Shown: in pieces, positions 41,935-51,660 of the stretch | Layout of the letters: every line of letters begins with the position of its first letter | Position numbering within the stretch: position 1 is the first letter of the stretch | Source: Enterobacterales bacterium | Lineage (GTDB): Bacteria; Pseudomonadota; Gammaproteobacteria; Enterobacterales; Kangiellaceae | Direction of reading: 5' to 3' | Assembly (NCBI GenBank): GCA_030949565.1 | Contig: JAUZSK010000087.1 | Coordinates: 1 to 64,000 of the forward strand | DNA: 64,000 bases | The notes under the pieces: model-generated | Told to the model about the DNA's origin: nothing | What the model saw: only the letters and a program-made list of their open reading frames with translations | Database searches by the model: none | Position numbers and translations under genes: made by a program

Positions 41935-42570
41935 ATGAATACTAAAAATAATAAAGCTCAATCTACACGACAACTTATTCTGTCAGCAGCAGAACAGGTT
42001 TTCGCTCGGTATGGTTTTGAAGGAGCCACTACCGAAAAAATAGCGCAACAGGCAGGCTTACCTAAAGCCAATGTTCATTACTATTTTAAAACTAAAGAAA
42101 ATTTATACCGCAAAGTATTGGAGCTTATCTTAGTAGCTTGGATGGAAGCTGCCAACGCTTTTGATGAGTATGCCGAACCTTGTGATGCATTGTCTTGTTA
42201 TATAGAATCTAAAATGCAGTTTTCACGCAATCGGCCCTACGCATCTAAAGTTTGGGCCAATGAAGTACTGCATGGTGTCCCTATTTTAGATGAGTTTCTC
42301 AAAAATAGTTTACGTGACTGGCTTGAAAATAGAGTGACTTTAATTAAAGGCTGGATAGCAGAGGGTAAAATGCGTGCAGTCGATCCAACTGTTTTTATCT
42401 ATATGATTTGGTCTGTTACTCAACATTATGCTGATTTTGATAAACAAATAGTTTTATTAAATGAGGACAAAGCTCTCACCGATGAGGAGTATCGCTATCA
42501 AACGGGACAGGTAGTGGATTTAATATTAAACAGTGTCGGACTCCAAAGGCCAGTTAGTCAAGTTCGGTAA
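41935..42570 (+). CDS. TetR-family regulator, RutR-like
   Basis: A 211-residue repressor. The N-terminal helix-turn-helix (STRQLILSAAEQVFARYGFE then TEKIAQQAGLPKANVHYYFK) is followed by a C-terminal domain like that of E. coli RutR/YcdC (SFARNRPYASKVWANEVLHG-like; here MQFSRNRPYASKVWANEVLH, then WSVTQHYADFDKQI). RutR senses uracil and thymine and binds TTGACCANNTGGTCAA. Palindromes of that form lie before deoA and nupC, and related ones before cdd and the Oar-type receptor. Encoded between cdd and tdk, so control of pyrimidine salvage is likely. Confidence 0.82.
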   Translation: MNTKNNKAQSTRQLILSAAEQVFARYGFEGATTEKIAQQAGLPKANVHYYFKTKENLYRKVLELILVAWMEAANAFDEYAEPCDALSCYIESKMQFSRNRPYASKVWANEVLHGVPILDEFLKNSLRDWLENRVTLIKGWIAEGKMRAVDPTVFIYMIWSVTQHYADFDKQIVLLNEDKALTDEEYRYQTGQVVDLILNSVGLQRPVSQVR

Positions 42571-42645
42571 AAGAACTAAATAAGTTTAATTATCAAGATA
42601 AAACTGACCCTTTTAAAATCAATCAATTTATTACAAGAGTTAATC

Positions 42646-43224
42646 ATGGCAAAATTATATTTTTATTATTCCTCTATGAACGCCGGTAAATCGACAGCGC
42701 TTTTACAGTCTAGTTATAACTATCGAGAAAGAGGTATGAATACCATCGTTCTTGCACCAAAAATAGATGATCGTTATTCTATCGGAAAAGTGACATCTCG
42801 GATTGGTCTACAGACTGATGCCTTAACTTTTGATACTGACGTGGATCTGTTTGATTTAATAGAAACAGATCATAAAAAAAAGCCACTACACTGTGTGCTA
42901 ATTGACGAAGCACAGTTTTTAACTCGCCAGCAGGTTTTCCAGCTAGGGGACGTGAGTGATAGTCTTAATATTCCGGTACTAGCCTATGGTTTGAGAACCG
43001 ATTTTCAGGGAGAACCTTTTGAAGGCAGCAAATATCTGTTAGCTTGGTCTGATAATTTGAAGGAACTTAAGGCTATTTGTCACTGTGGAAGCAAGGCAAC
43101 CATGGTATTACGGCATGATGAATCTGGAAATATCACTCAGCAGGGCTCGCAAGTGGAAATAGGCGGCAATGATCGCTATATTTCCGTCTGTCGTAAACAT
43201 TTCAAGCAGAGTTTTTATCACTAG
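42646..43224 (+). CDS. tdk: Thymidine kinase
   Basis: Type II thymidine kinase, 192 residues. Walker A is [20 protein letters not shown], the Walker B/Mg segment [14 protein letters not shown], and the lasso zinc region includes [20 protein letters not shown] with a later CRKHF. Phosphorylates thymidine and deoxyuridine imported by NupC. Last gene of the nupC-cdd-regulator-tdk group. Confidence 0.97.
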   Translation: MAKLYFYYSSMNAGKSTALLQSSYNYRERGMNTIVLAPKIDDRYSIGKVTSRIGLQTDALTFDTDVDLFDLIETDHKKKPLHCVLIDEAQFLTRQQVFQLGDVSDSLNIPVLAYGLRTDFQGEPFEGSKYLLAWSDNLKELKAICHCGSKATMVLRHDESGNITQQGSQVEIGGNDRYISVCRKHFKQSFYH

Positions 43225-43230
43225 CTTTTT

Positions 43231-43253
43231 ATTGTAGGTGATTCACCTACAAT
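43231..43253. terminator. Palindromic hairpin between convergent tdk and peptidase genes
   Basis: ATTGTAGGTGA pairs with TCACCTACAAT across one central base. It lies between two convergent stop codons. There is no T tract immediately after it on either strand, so it may be a weak terminator or a transcript end stabiliser. Confidence 0.45.
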
Positions 43254-43314
43254 ATTGATTACAAGAAAAATCAGTTTAAAGCCATGCCTAGTTAAATCGG
43301 AATGGCTTATTATC

Positions 43315-45449
43315 TTAAACTAAGGCGCGTAAATAGCGTCTAAATCCAACTAAACTAAAAATCAAAAGGCTGAATAAACCCATTGATCCACCACCTGAAC
43401 TGGATGATGGTGTGGGTGCCGGAGGTGGCGGAGCTGCGGTCACACTAAGGCTTTGACTAGTTAACGCGTTGTTACCGCTATTATCAGTCACGGTGAGAGC
43501 CACTTGTTTTGTACCAGCTTGCGAGAACTGATAACTGGGAGTTTGTCCATTTGCTACGGCCTCGCCATTAAAATCCCAAGCAAATTGCACGATATTTCCA
43601 TCACTATCGGTGCTGGCTGAAGCGTCAAAACTACAAGAAAGATTTGTACAAGTCGCTACAAAACTCGGAACAGGGGAGTTGTTTTGGGCGATATCGAAAC
43701 TAACGACCGTCACCACGCCGCGGTTGCTTGCACTATCTAGACTCTGAATATAGATTTTATGGTTACCTGCCGTTATATTTGTGGTATCTATTTGTGCGCT
43801 AAAATCTTCCACTCCGGAGGTCGGACTACCATCAACAGAAGTCATATCGACTTTTTGTGCATTTGGCTGCCAGATAGGTATGTCAATTGAAAACTGAGTT
43901 GCAGCGACATTTTTACCCAGACCGGACAAGCGAGTCTGCAATGCACTTGAGTTAACGAATAAATCAATGTTGTTACCTTGAGTAACGGAAATAGAACCTT
44001 GTGCACCGTTGAGTGAGGCACTGGTTATTTCGGGGCCTAATGAAAGTTGGTAGGGTGCTGCCACTACTTTAGCGGCATAAACTAATGCTTTTAAATTATC
44101 CGGTTTAATCTGGTTAGTATAGGTAAAGCATTGTTGAAAGAAACTAGTCCCTAGTTCGAAAGTAAAGGCGGCTATACCAAGCTCTCCGTAGCTCACATCA
44201 TCACTGGTGCCATCGGTGGGATATAAAGCGACACTTTGTTGCGGTGTGTAGCCATTAAACCAGGCTAATTTGTTACCTAAAGCGGCTAATCCTTGATTAT
44301 TCGGCGGAAGGGTTTGAGTGTGTCCCCAAGGCCATAAAACCAACTGACTATAACTGTGTATATCGATATGCATCCCTGGCGTGTTTAGCGGCGCTGCATC
44401 GGTGTCATTAGGGCCTCTAACGTCAGGAAACAAACTCCGAATATAATTAGACACAGCTTGGGTTTCCGGTTCTGATTCTGGGGCACTACCACGATAAACC
44501 TCACTACAATCGTTGCCACTGGAACCATTTGCCGTGGTATTCCAGAAAAAGGCAAAGTTTCGATTTAGGTCCACTCCCACAGTACCTCCAGCACAATGGT
44601 TACTATTGGTGTTTTTTCGTTGTGACACGCCGGTTTCTGCTATCTTGCGTCCATCGGGGTTCATATGAAATAGAATATGCACTTCATGCTCATCGACGAT
44701 CCATTGGATATCTGGATCGGTTGCGTAGCTTTGCAGTAAGAGTTTCGCAAAATCGAGGGTTAAGGCTGCTGGAGTGTACTCCCTTGCATGCATTGCACTA
44801 TGGATAAATAACTTGGGTTTGTTTTTAACTATTTGTTGATTGGTGATTTTTAAAACCATTAGGTCATAACCTGCACCATTATTAACTTTTTCCCAAGAGT
44901 CGCCAATATCAATCCACTGTGCAAGATTGGGGTAGGTCACCGCTAGATTGTTGCCGCTAGAAAGTGTTTCCTCGACCGTTGGATAGCAGGGATAACCCGG
45001 TATACCAGCCATCTTTACGCCACTCGCTTTTAATGCTAACTGGTGTTCAATTTGCTTACGAAATACGGCGTACTTCTTATTCCATGCGGTGGCTCGTTCA
45101 ACCTTAACCCAAGATTTTTGAGTTTGATAATATCACTAGGCATTAGATCGGCAATAATATAACCTTGATCATAGTTGGTTTCCAGAATGCCGTAGTGAAA
45201 GGAAATAGCTATTTTTCGAGCCAATTCATGAGATGGAACTATGATTTTAACCGCATTGATATCCGAAATTTTAGGTGTGTTGTTTGCTGAGGTTTGAGCA
45301 GATATTGTCAACCCAAAAATCGAAAAGCAGATAAACGTAAGCATCTTAAATAGCGAAGAAAAATTGTAAAAGTAACGGATTTTGATTTCGTTATACTTGA
45401 AATGAGTTCGCTTTGAGTTTATTTCAGGAAAAAGTTTGGTTGGACGCAT
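43315..45449 (-). pseudogene. Secreted M14 zinc carboxypeptidase with PKD domain and GlyGly-CTERM tail, frameshifted once
   Basis: About 710 residues. A signal peptide (MLTFICFSIFGLTISAQ) is followed by a propeptide-like region, then the M14 catalytic domain: zinc ligands in HSAMHAREYTPAALT and MHIDIHSYSQLVLWPWG, catalytic Glu in AFTFELGTSF, substrate Arg in VGVDLNRNFAFFW. Next come a beta-sandwich linker, a PKD domain (SFDASASTDSDGNIVQFAWD), a Pro/Ser linker and the tail GGGSMGLFSLLIFSLVGFRR, a GlyGly-CTERM sorting signal read by rhombosortase. The break is at TT 45104-45105; one more base gives LGLKVERATAWNKKYAVFRK. ATG 45449 has AAGAG nearby; ATG 45344 gives a cleaner signal peptide. Confidence 0.88.
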
Positions 45450-45931
45450 ATTGCTCTTTTTGAGTTAATTCAATGGTTTGTACCTTGCATATTAAAGTGG
45501 TTAAATTAAATCACAAGGTAATATTACCTATTTTAGTTCTCATTTCGAAGAATATCATACAACTTGTCAGTTTTGTGTACCGCCTAACAATTTGAACCAA
45601 AATTGGTTTTTCATAACACTTTAGGAATTAAAAATTTACCTAATAACACCTGCCAACTCCATTAAAGGCATTGAATACAATGTGTTATAAGTAATATAGA
45701 TAATTTGCATGAACTTTAGATATATTTTGTCATGGATAAGCTTATTTTAATAACAAATCAATATTTGCGAAACTTTTTACTAGGCGCTATTGTCTATAGG
45801 GTGTTGCAATGCAAATAAATGAACTTAAATCTATCTAATTTAACTGTATTTTCGTTCTAATCTGCGCACTTGCAAAGGGACTTAAGCCTAGAGCTTAGGT
45901 ATTTAGTGAAGTGAAAGAGGTATGTGTGACT
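45450..45931. other. Intergenic stretch upstream of rmf, no gene seen
   Basis: About 480 bases, strongly AT-rich, between the divergent peptidase and rmf genes. It should contain both promoters. No RNA gene or strong hairpin recognised. Confidence 0.45.
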
Positions 45932-46105
45932 ATGAAAAGACAAAAACGCGATCGATTTGAACGAGCTCACAGTAAAGGATATCACGCAGGAATAATTGGA
46001 AAAACCAGTGATTCTTGTCCATTTTCCACCACCGATATCAAAGAGCAATGGCTCGGCGGTTGGCGAGAAGCTAGAGCCAATGTCTCTGAAGGCTATTTTC
46101 ACTAG
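45932..46105 (+). CDS. rmf: Ribosome modulation factor
   Basis: A 57-residue basic protein, MKRQKRDRFERAHSKGYHAG at the start and KEQWLGGWREARANV near the end, matching E. coli Rmf (55 residues) almost block for block. It converts ribosomes to inactive 100S dimers in stationary phase. ATG 45932 is chosen from this alignment; a GTG/ATG stretch just upstream is in frame but outside the family. An AGAGG element lies about 10 bases before. Confidence 0.95.
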   Translation: MKRQKRDRFERAHSKGYHAGIIGKTSDSCPFSTTDIKEQWLGGWREARANVSEGYFH

Positions 46106-46130
46106 TCATTTATAAAAAACAACCCACCAC

Positions 46131-46154
46131 AAAGTCCCTCGCTAGGGGCCTTTA
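46131..46154 (+). terminator. Possible terminator after rmf
   Basis: AAAGTCCCT and AGGGGCCTTT can form a stem of mixed quality around a CGCT loop, 26 bases after the rmf stop. There is only a short T run, so the call is weak. Confidence 0.35.
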
Positions 46155-46322
46155 ATTCCCCTGTAACTCATTTGCTGCTAATTACCATTGAAATAGGCGT
46201 AATTTCAATCGTTCAGTTTTAGGCAAAGATGACCTTATTAGGCATTGGTGACTAGTTAGAGTTTAATGTTTTAGTCAAAGCTTGCTATAATCCGTCAAAC
46301 ACCCTCTTAAATAATTTACTTT

Positions 46323-47327
46323 ATGTTGCTCAACGCTAAATTAGATTTCCCTTTCCCTAAACCACCTGCTCAATTAAAGGCTGATCAAAAACAGCAATTG
46401 ATGGCGCAGTGTACACAACAGCTCAAATTAAATAATGCGGTTTTGATAGCCCACTATTATACCGATCCTGACATTCAACAGTTGGCTGAAGAAAGTGGTG
46501 GATTTGTTGGCGACTCGTTAGAAATGGCAAAGTTTGGAGCCAATCATCCGGCAACTACACTGGTTGTGGCAGGGGTCAAATTTATGGGCGAAACTTCTAA
46601 AATGCTTAGCCCTAGTAAACGCGTATTGATGCCCACTCTCGAGGCTACCTGTTCGTTAGATTTAGGTTGTCCAGAACAAGAGTTTGCGGAGTTTATTAAG
46701 CAACATCCCAACCGCACGGTTGTCGTTTACGCCAATACATCAGCCGCGGTAAAAGCGCTAGCTGATTGGGTCATAACGAGTAGTATTGCGGTAAATGTCA
46801 TCCAACACTTACATGCTAAGGGTGATAAAATTCTTTGGGCTCCGGATAAACATCTAGGTAGTTATATTCAAAAACAGACCGGAGCGGATATGCTTTTGTG
46901 GGATGGTCATTGCGTGGTACATGATGAATTTAAATATAAAGCATTACAACAGACAATGGCATTTTATCCCGATGCGGAAGTTTTGGTACACCCAGAATCA
47001 CCTGACAATGTCATTCAGCTAGCCAGCCATGTGGGTTCAACCTCCCAATTAATCCAGTCTGCGCAAAATAGTACCGCAAAACAAATTATTGTTGCTACCG
47101 ATCAAGGTATCTTTTATAAAATGCAGAAAGCCGCGCCGGATAAAGAATTGATTATAGCTCCAACCGCTGGAGAAGGGGCAACCTGCCGAAGTTGTGCCCA
47201 ATGCCCTTGGATGAAAATGAACCAACTGGTCAACTTAGAGCAAGTTTTTTTGCAACCGGATAATGAAATTAAGGTTGCTCCCAAGCTCATTGAAAAAAGC
47301 TTTAGTCCCGTTAAAAAGGATGGTTGA
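46323..47327 (+). CDS. nadA: Quinolinate synthase
   Basis: Iron-sulfur enzyme condensing iminoaspartate and dihydroxyacetone phosphate to quinolinate in NAD synthesis; 334 residues. Cluster and active-site Cys are in [26 protein letters not shown] and [20 protein letters not shown]. Other landmarks are [20 protein letters not shown] and [13 protein letters not shown]. Start ATG 46323. Convergent with pilU across 33 bases. Confidence 0.97.
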   Translation: MLLNAKLDFPFPKPPAQLKADQKQQLMAQCTQQLKLNNAVLIAHYYTDPDIQQLAEESGGFVGDSLEMAKFGANHPATTLVVAGVKFMGETSKMLSPSKRVLMPTLEATCSLDLGCPEQEFAEFIKQHPNRTVVVYANTSAAVKALADWVITSSIAVNVIQHLHAKGDKILWAPDKHLGSYIQKQTGADMLLWDGHCVVHDEFKYKALQQTMAFYPDAEVLVHPESPDNVIQLASHVGSTSQLIQSAQNSTAKQIIVATDQGIFYKMQKAAPDKELIIAPTAGEGATCRSCAQCPWMKMNQLVNLEQVFLQPDNEIKVAPKLIEKSFSPVKKDG

Positions 47328-47360
47328 ATTTAAGCAACAGGGATAGCCGTGAGCTTGCGG

Positions 47361-48479
47361 TTATAACTGCGTATTAAAATTAGAACGTGGGATGTTAGGG
47401 TCAGTGAGACTATTGCTGTTACTATCTGACAATCGCATATGCAGGTTAAGATCGGTTCTCGATTCTGCAAATCTTAAGGCATCTTCTTTAGTAATGATAC
47501 CATCTTTGTATAGGTTGAACAGTGATTGGTCAAAGGACATCATGCCATCCATTTGATGGTTTTCAATAGCCTTCTTAAGTTCTTCTAGATGCCCTTTTTG
47601 AATGATTTCCTGTATATCTGGCGCTTTCATTAGTATTTCCAACGCCGCCACGCGCTTACCATCATGGCTCATAACAAGGCGTTGCGATACGATGCCCTTA
47701 AGGACGCTCGATAATTCTTTCATCAAAGAAGACCGTTGCTCCTTTGGCACCATATTTTGAATTCTATCGAGTACTTGTTTGGAATTGTTGCCATGAATAG
47801 TGGCTAGGCAGAGATGCCCTGTTTGAGCGTAACTAAGCGCATATTTCATGGCTTCTTGATCTCTAATTTCGCCAATCAGTATTAAATCAGGAGCTTCACG
47901 CATAGCGTTTTTTAGCGCTCGCCGATAACTCTTGGTATCAACACCAATTTCTCGCTGGTCGATAATGGATAGCTTATGCTCGTGCAGAAATTCAATTGGA
48001 TCTTCTATGGTCAGAATATGGCAAGTATCACGACGGTTACGGTAATCAATCATAGCCGCAAGGGTGGTGGATTTACCTGAACCGGTGGGGCCACAAATAA
48101 GTACTAGGCCAGAACGCTCCATAATTAATTGAGAAACGATATCCGGTAAACCTAGCTTTTCCATGCTAGGGATATCAGAGGTAATATGTCGCATTACCAT
48201 GCCGACTTCGCCTCGTTGCATAAATACATTAACCCGAAAACGGCCTATATCATCCACTGAAATGGCAAAGTTTTGCTCCCATTCTTCCTCAAACTCTTCA
48301 ATTTGTTTTGCAGACATAAGGTCATAGGCTATTTGCTTGATAGTGCCGGAGGGAAGGGCACCTTGACCCATAGGGGTAGATACGCCTTCAATTTTCATAT
48401 GTGGAGGAGCACCGGTACTAAAAAATAGATCGGAAGCATTTTTTTCCGCCATCAGACGCAATAATAACTTGATATCCAT
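47361..48479 (-). CDS. pilU: PilT/PilU-type retraction ATPase, probably PilU
   Basis: Type IV pilus retraction hexameric ATPase, 372 residues. Walker A GLVLICGPTGSGKSTTLAAM, Asp box ILTIEDPIEFLHEHK, Walker B APDLILIGEIRDQEAMKYAL, His box TGHLCLATIHGNNSKQVLDR. The extended C terminus after the core and the start MDIKLLLRLMAEKNASDLFF favour PilU over PilT. ATG 48479 is chosen by family alignment; an in-frame ATG 63 bases upstream has no homology. pilT, usually next door, is not in the window. Confidence 0.9.
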   Translation of the reverse strand: MDIKLLLRLMAEKNASDLFFSTGAPPHMKIEGVSTPMGQGALPSGTIKQIAYDLMSAKQIEEFEEEWEQNFAISVDDIGRFRVNVFMQRGEVGMVMRHITSDIPSMEKLGLPDIVSQLIMERSGLVLICGPTGSGKSTTLAAMIDYRNRRDTCHILTIEDPIEFLHEHKLSIIDQREIGVDTKSYRRALKNAMREAPDLILIGEIRDQEAMKYALSYAQTGHLCLATIHGNNSKQVLDRIQNMVPKEQRSSLMKELSSVLKGIVSQRLVMSHDGKRVAALEILMKAPDIQEIIQKGHLEELKKAIENHQMDGMMSFDQSLFNLYKDGIITKEDALRFAESRTDLNLHMRLSDSNSNSLTDPNIPRSNFNTQL

Positions 48480-48888
48480 CAAAAATGATCTCTTAACATG
48501 TGAATTGAGTATGTTTTTATTTGAAGGTGATTTAAAAAGCACCTTTATAGCGATATTATAGCTGATAATCTGTTATTAGTGAGTGAATCAATCACCTATA
48601 GAGGTAAAAAAGCTTATAATTTGTAATATTCAATTGACTTAGACCATAGATTGACCAGAATAAAGCGCGACCTGTGAGTTTTATGCTGTTTTTAGTAAAG
48701 CGTTGATTCTTTTTTGGTAAATAGCAATATTAAGGATTGCCTTGTTTGATGAATTTGTATAATCTACGCGCCTTGACCGAATTATGGATAAATTCTGTAG
48801 TATTGCGAAAGGTTTAAACTTTGGTCATTGACAATCAGAGGCTTATGCAATTTGTAACCATCGCTTGGTCAAGGATTTTCGATATGTC
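48480..48888. other. Intergenic stretch between pilU and tRNA-Ser
   Basis: About 400 AT-rich bases without a gene. A TTGACC box near 48775 followed by AT-rich sequence about 17 bases on could be the promoter of the tRNA. It begins with the same 11 bases (TTGACCGAATT) as a site near 9048. Confidence 0.4.
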
Positions 48889-48978
48889 GGTGAGGTGTCC
48901 GAGTGGCTGAAGGAGCACGCCTGGAAAGCGTGTATAGGCTAACCCCTATCGAGGGTTCGAATCCCTCTCTCACCGCCA
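48889..48978 (+). tRNA. tRNA-Ser (anticodon GGA)
   Basis: A 90-base class II tRNA with acceptor stem GGTGAGG/CTCTCACC-type pairing, long variable arm, anticodon loop CTGGAAA (anticodon GGA), T arm GGGTTCGAATCCC and encoded CCA. Confidence 0.96.
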
Positions 48979-49044
48979 AACTTGTTTATTTGAACTTCCG
49001 ATGAATAAGTAAGCTTAGCCCGTGTTAAACTAGTTAAACCTAAT

Positions 49045-49156
<112 letters not shown>

Positions 49157-49275
49157 CAATTTTATACCTCTATTAATTTTAAACTAAAAAATAATTAGCA
49201 TAACTTCTTTATGCAACCAACAGCATAGCATATAATGGATGCACCTTTGACCAGCCTACAAGTATTCTGCTTTAG

Positions 49276-51201
49276 ATGAGTTATCAAGTTCTTGCCCGTA
49301 AATGGCGACCTAAAAATTTTGATCAACTAGTGGGCCAAGAGCTAACTGCTCGTGCATTGATCAATGCGCTTGATAGCCAACGTCTTCATCATGCCTTTTT
49401 ATTCACCGGTACTCGCGGCGTCGGTAAAACCACCATCGCTCGGATTTTTTCTAAAAGCTTAAATTGTGAACAAGGGCTTTCTTCAAAACCCTGTGGCACC
49501 TGTAGTAGCTGTGTTGAAATCGATGAAGGTCGTTTTGTTGATCTAATGGAAATCGATGCGGCCTCTAAAACCGGTATCGACGATATGCGTGAATTAATCG
49601 ATAATGTTCAATATAAACCCACCCGAGGCCGTTACAAAGTTTACTTAATCGATGAAGTTCATATGCTTTCCACTCACAGTTTTAATGCGCTGTTAAAAAC
49701 TTTGGAAGAGCCACCTTCGCATGTTATTTTTCTTTTAGCCACCACTGATCCACAAAAACTTCCCATCACGGTGCTATCTCGCTGCTTACAGTTCCATTTA
49801 AGACGAATGGAGCTAGAAAGCATTGTGAGTCATCTTTCCATGATCCTAGAGCAAGAAAAAATCGGTTTCCAGCGGGAGTCATTAGAAGCTATCGCTAAAG
49901 GTGCGGATGGCAGTATGCGTGATGCACTTAGCCTACTTGACCAGGCCATCGTGTTTAGTGGTGAAGAACTAAATCTAGCGAGTGTTCTAGAAATGTTAGG
50001 CAGTATAGAACAGCATTTTGTCTACGATCTGTTAGATAAAATGATTGCTGGTGATGCCCAAGGATTGATTGATGTTATTCAGAATATGGCGCAGTTTTCG
50101 CCAGATTATATTGAAGTAATGAACGACTGGTTAAGTATGCTGCATCAAATTGCGGTGGCAAAAGCCATCGGCTACACTAACGATATCCAAATTAAACAAG
50201 CTATTGATAAAATATCAGCAGTTGATTTACAACTATTTTATCAATTATCACTGCAGGCAAAAAAAGATTTACCTTTTGCTCCAAATCTTCGACAGGGATT
50301 TGAAATGGCAATGCTTCGCGTACTATCTTTTAAACCCAATTTTTACAATGCCCCCAGCACGGACTCAAAAAAAAAATCCAACAGCCCGCTAAACAGTAAA
50401 AACGAGCTGAATAATCCAGCGGAATCCCCAACACAACCGGTTAATAGCAACCATTCTAAGCTTCAAGTGGTTGCTACAGAAACTGTTCGCTCTGGTCAAG
50501 GCGAACCTTATCTGCAGCAAAATACTTCCAACAATATCAATCAATTGCCACAAACAGGACAGACATTAGGAGCGGCTCGTTCGCCTACAGTTGAAGCCGC
50601 TAATCCAGCGTCTCAAACCAACTCAGTGTCTCAAGCAGACCAAACAAGTGCAACAGTTCAAACTTTGCCAGTTATTAATCAAGCGTTAGCTGAAGTGATT
50701 GAAATGCCTTTGTCGCCTGTAGCGGGTCGGACATCCAGCCAGCAAAAACAAGTATCAGAGCCGAATCAAACACAAGCCCTTGTTGATAAAATACCGTTGC
50801 TAAAGATTAATATTCAAAACTGGCCGCAGGCAATTAAGCAGTTTTCCTTATTGGGGACTGGTTTACAAGTATTGCGTAACTCGTTACCGGAGGTTGAACA
50901 AGGGCGGTTAACCATTCGATATGCCGAAACGATGTCCCATTTGCTGACGCATAATCTAAAGCAAAAAATTGAACAAACAATCTACACGCATTTTTCTTCA
51001 GAAACCTTTACACTAGTTTTTAAAGCATCAAGCGATTTACAAAGCACTCCTAAAGAGCAACAGTTAATAGAAACTCAGGCATCCATCGAGCAAATTCAAC
51101 AGCAGATGCTCGATAATCAATGTATACAATTTATATTGAGCGAAACCGGTGCGAAGATAACTCAGGATAATATTAGTCTTAAACCAAAACATCAGGATTA
51201 A
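49276..51201 (+). CDS. dnaX: DNA polymerase III subunits gamma/tau
   Basis: Clamp-loader ATPase, 641 residues, E. coli tau length. AAA+ domain: Walker A FTGTRGVGKTTIARIFSKSL, zinc module NCEQGLSSKPCGTCSSCVEI, Walker B KVYLIDEVHMLSTHSFNALL, sensor 1 FLLATTDPQKLPITVLSRCL. Domain III ends near residue 360, followed by a Gln/Asn/Ser-rich linker (about 365-510) and a C-terminal tau domain (LKINIQNWPQAIKQFSLLGT). An A10 run at 50367-50376, exactly where domain III ends, is a candidate slippage site for making gamma (separate entry). ybaB and recR follow, the usual order. Confidence 0.97.
   Translation: MSYQVLARKWRPKNFDQLVGQELTARALINALDSQRLHHAFLFTGTRGVGKTTIARIFSKSLNCEQGLSSKPCGTCSSCVEIDEGRFVDLMEIDAASKTGIDDMRELIDNVQYKPTRGRYKVYLIDEVHMLSTHSFNALLKTLEEPPSHVIFLLATTDPQKLPITVLSRCLQFHLRRMELESIVSHLSMILEQEKIGFQRESLEAIAKGADGSMRDALSLLDQAIVFSGEELNLASVLEMLGSIEQHFVYDLLDKMIAGDAQGLIDVIQNMAQFSPDYIEVMNDWLSMLHQIAVAKAIGYTNDIQIKQAIDKISAVDLQLFYQLSLQAKKDLPFAPNLRQGFEMAMLRVLSFKPNFYNAPSTDSKKKSNSPLNSKNELNNPAESPTQPVNSNHSKLQVVATETVRSGQGEPYLQQNTSNNINQLPQTGQTLGAARSPTVEAANPASQTNSVSQADQTSATVQTLPVINQALAEVIEMPLSPVAGRTSSQQKQVSEPNQTQALVDKIPLLKINIQNWPQAIKQFSLLGTGLQVLRNSLPEVEQGRLTIRYAETMSHLLTHNLKQKIEQTIYTHFSSETFTLVFKASSDLQSTPKEQQLIETQASIEQIQQQMLDNQCIQFILSETGAKITQDNISLKPKHQD
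50367..50376 (+). other. A10 run in dnaX, candidate slippage site for the gamma subunit
   Basis: Ten A residues span codons 364-367 (Ser-Lys-Lys-Lys) of dnaX. A shift to either other frame meets a stop within a dozen codons: TAA at 50390-50392 in one and TAA at 50397-50399 in the other. The product would be about 372-375 residues, ending just after domain III, as gamma does. Polymerase slippage on a homopolymer is the mechanism known for Thermus dnaX. Confidence 0.6.
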
Positions 51202-51329
51202 GCAGTTGATTGTTAGTTGCTAGCATAGTAAATGTTGGCCATTAAATTATGGATACTAAATGTTAGTTTCTTGATATGGCAACTAACATGGGTTAATTTT
51301 AATTATCAATAATTGAATAAGAGGTTTAT

Positions 51330-51650
51330 ATGAAAGGTTTAGGCGACCTAATGAAGCAGGCGCAGCAAATGCAAGAAAAAATGCAACAAGCGCAGCAACA
51401 AGTGGCCAATGTCGAAGTCCACGGAGAGTCAGGCGCTGGCATGGTTAAAGTGACTATGACCGGGCGGCACGACGTAACCGGGGTTAAAATCGATGCTTCA
51501 CTTTTGACTGAGGATAAAGAAATAATGGAAGATTTAATTGCCGCCGCAATTAACGATGCGGTGGCACGTGTCGAACATGAAACCAAGGATATGATGTCAT
51601 CGGTTACCCAGGGGATCCCGTTACCTCCTGGCTTTAAAATGCCATTTTAA
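51330..51650 (+). CDS. ybaB: YbaB/EbfC family nucleoid-associated protein
   Basis: A small DNA-binding dimer of 106 residues. [20 protein letters not shown] is the N-terminal helix and [19 protein letters not shown] the central sheet; the Pro-rich end [12 protein letters not shown] is typical. It binds DNA and is nearly always encoded between dnaX and recR, as here. Spacing to recR is 10 bases. The 128-base dnaX-ybaB gap holds two alternative hairpins sharing one 3' arm. Confidence 0.96.
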   Translation: MKGLGDLMKQAQQMQEKMQQAQQQVANVEVHGESGAGMVKVTMTGRHDVTGVKIDASLLTEDKEIMEDLIAAAINDAVARVEHETKDMMSSVTQGIPLPPGFKMPF

Positions 51651-51660
51651 AGAGGATCCT

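Noticed and set aside
47218-47236. RutR-like palindrome within nadA
   Set aside because: Inside coding sequence with at least two mismatches, far from any nucleoside gene.
50150-50392. Separate 80-codon gene inside dnaX in another frame
   Set aside because: No family features and it is embedded in conserved dnaX sequence. Its only interest is that its stop ends the alternative frame after the A10 run.
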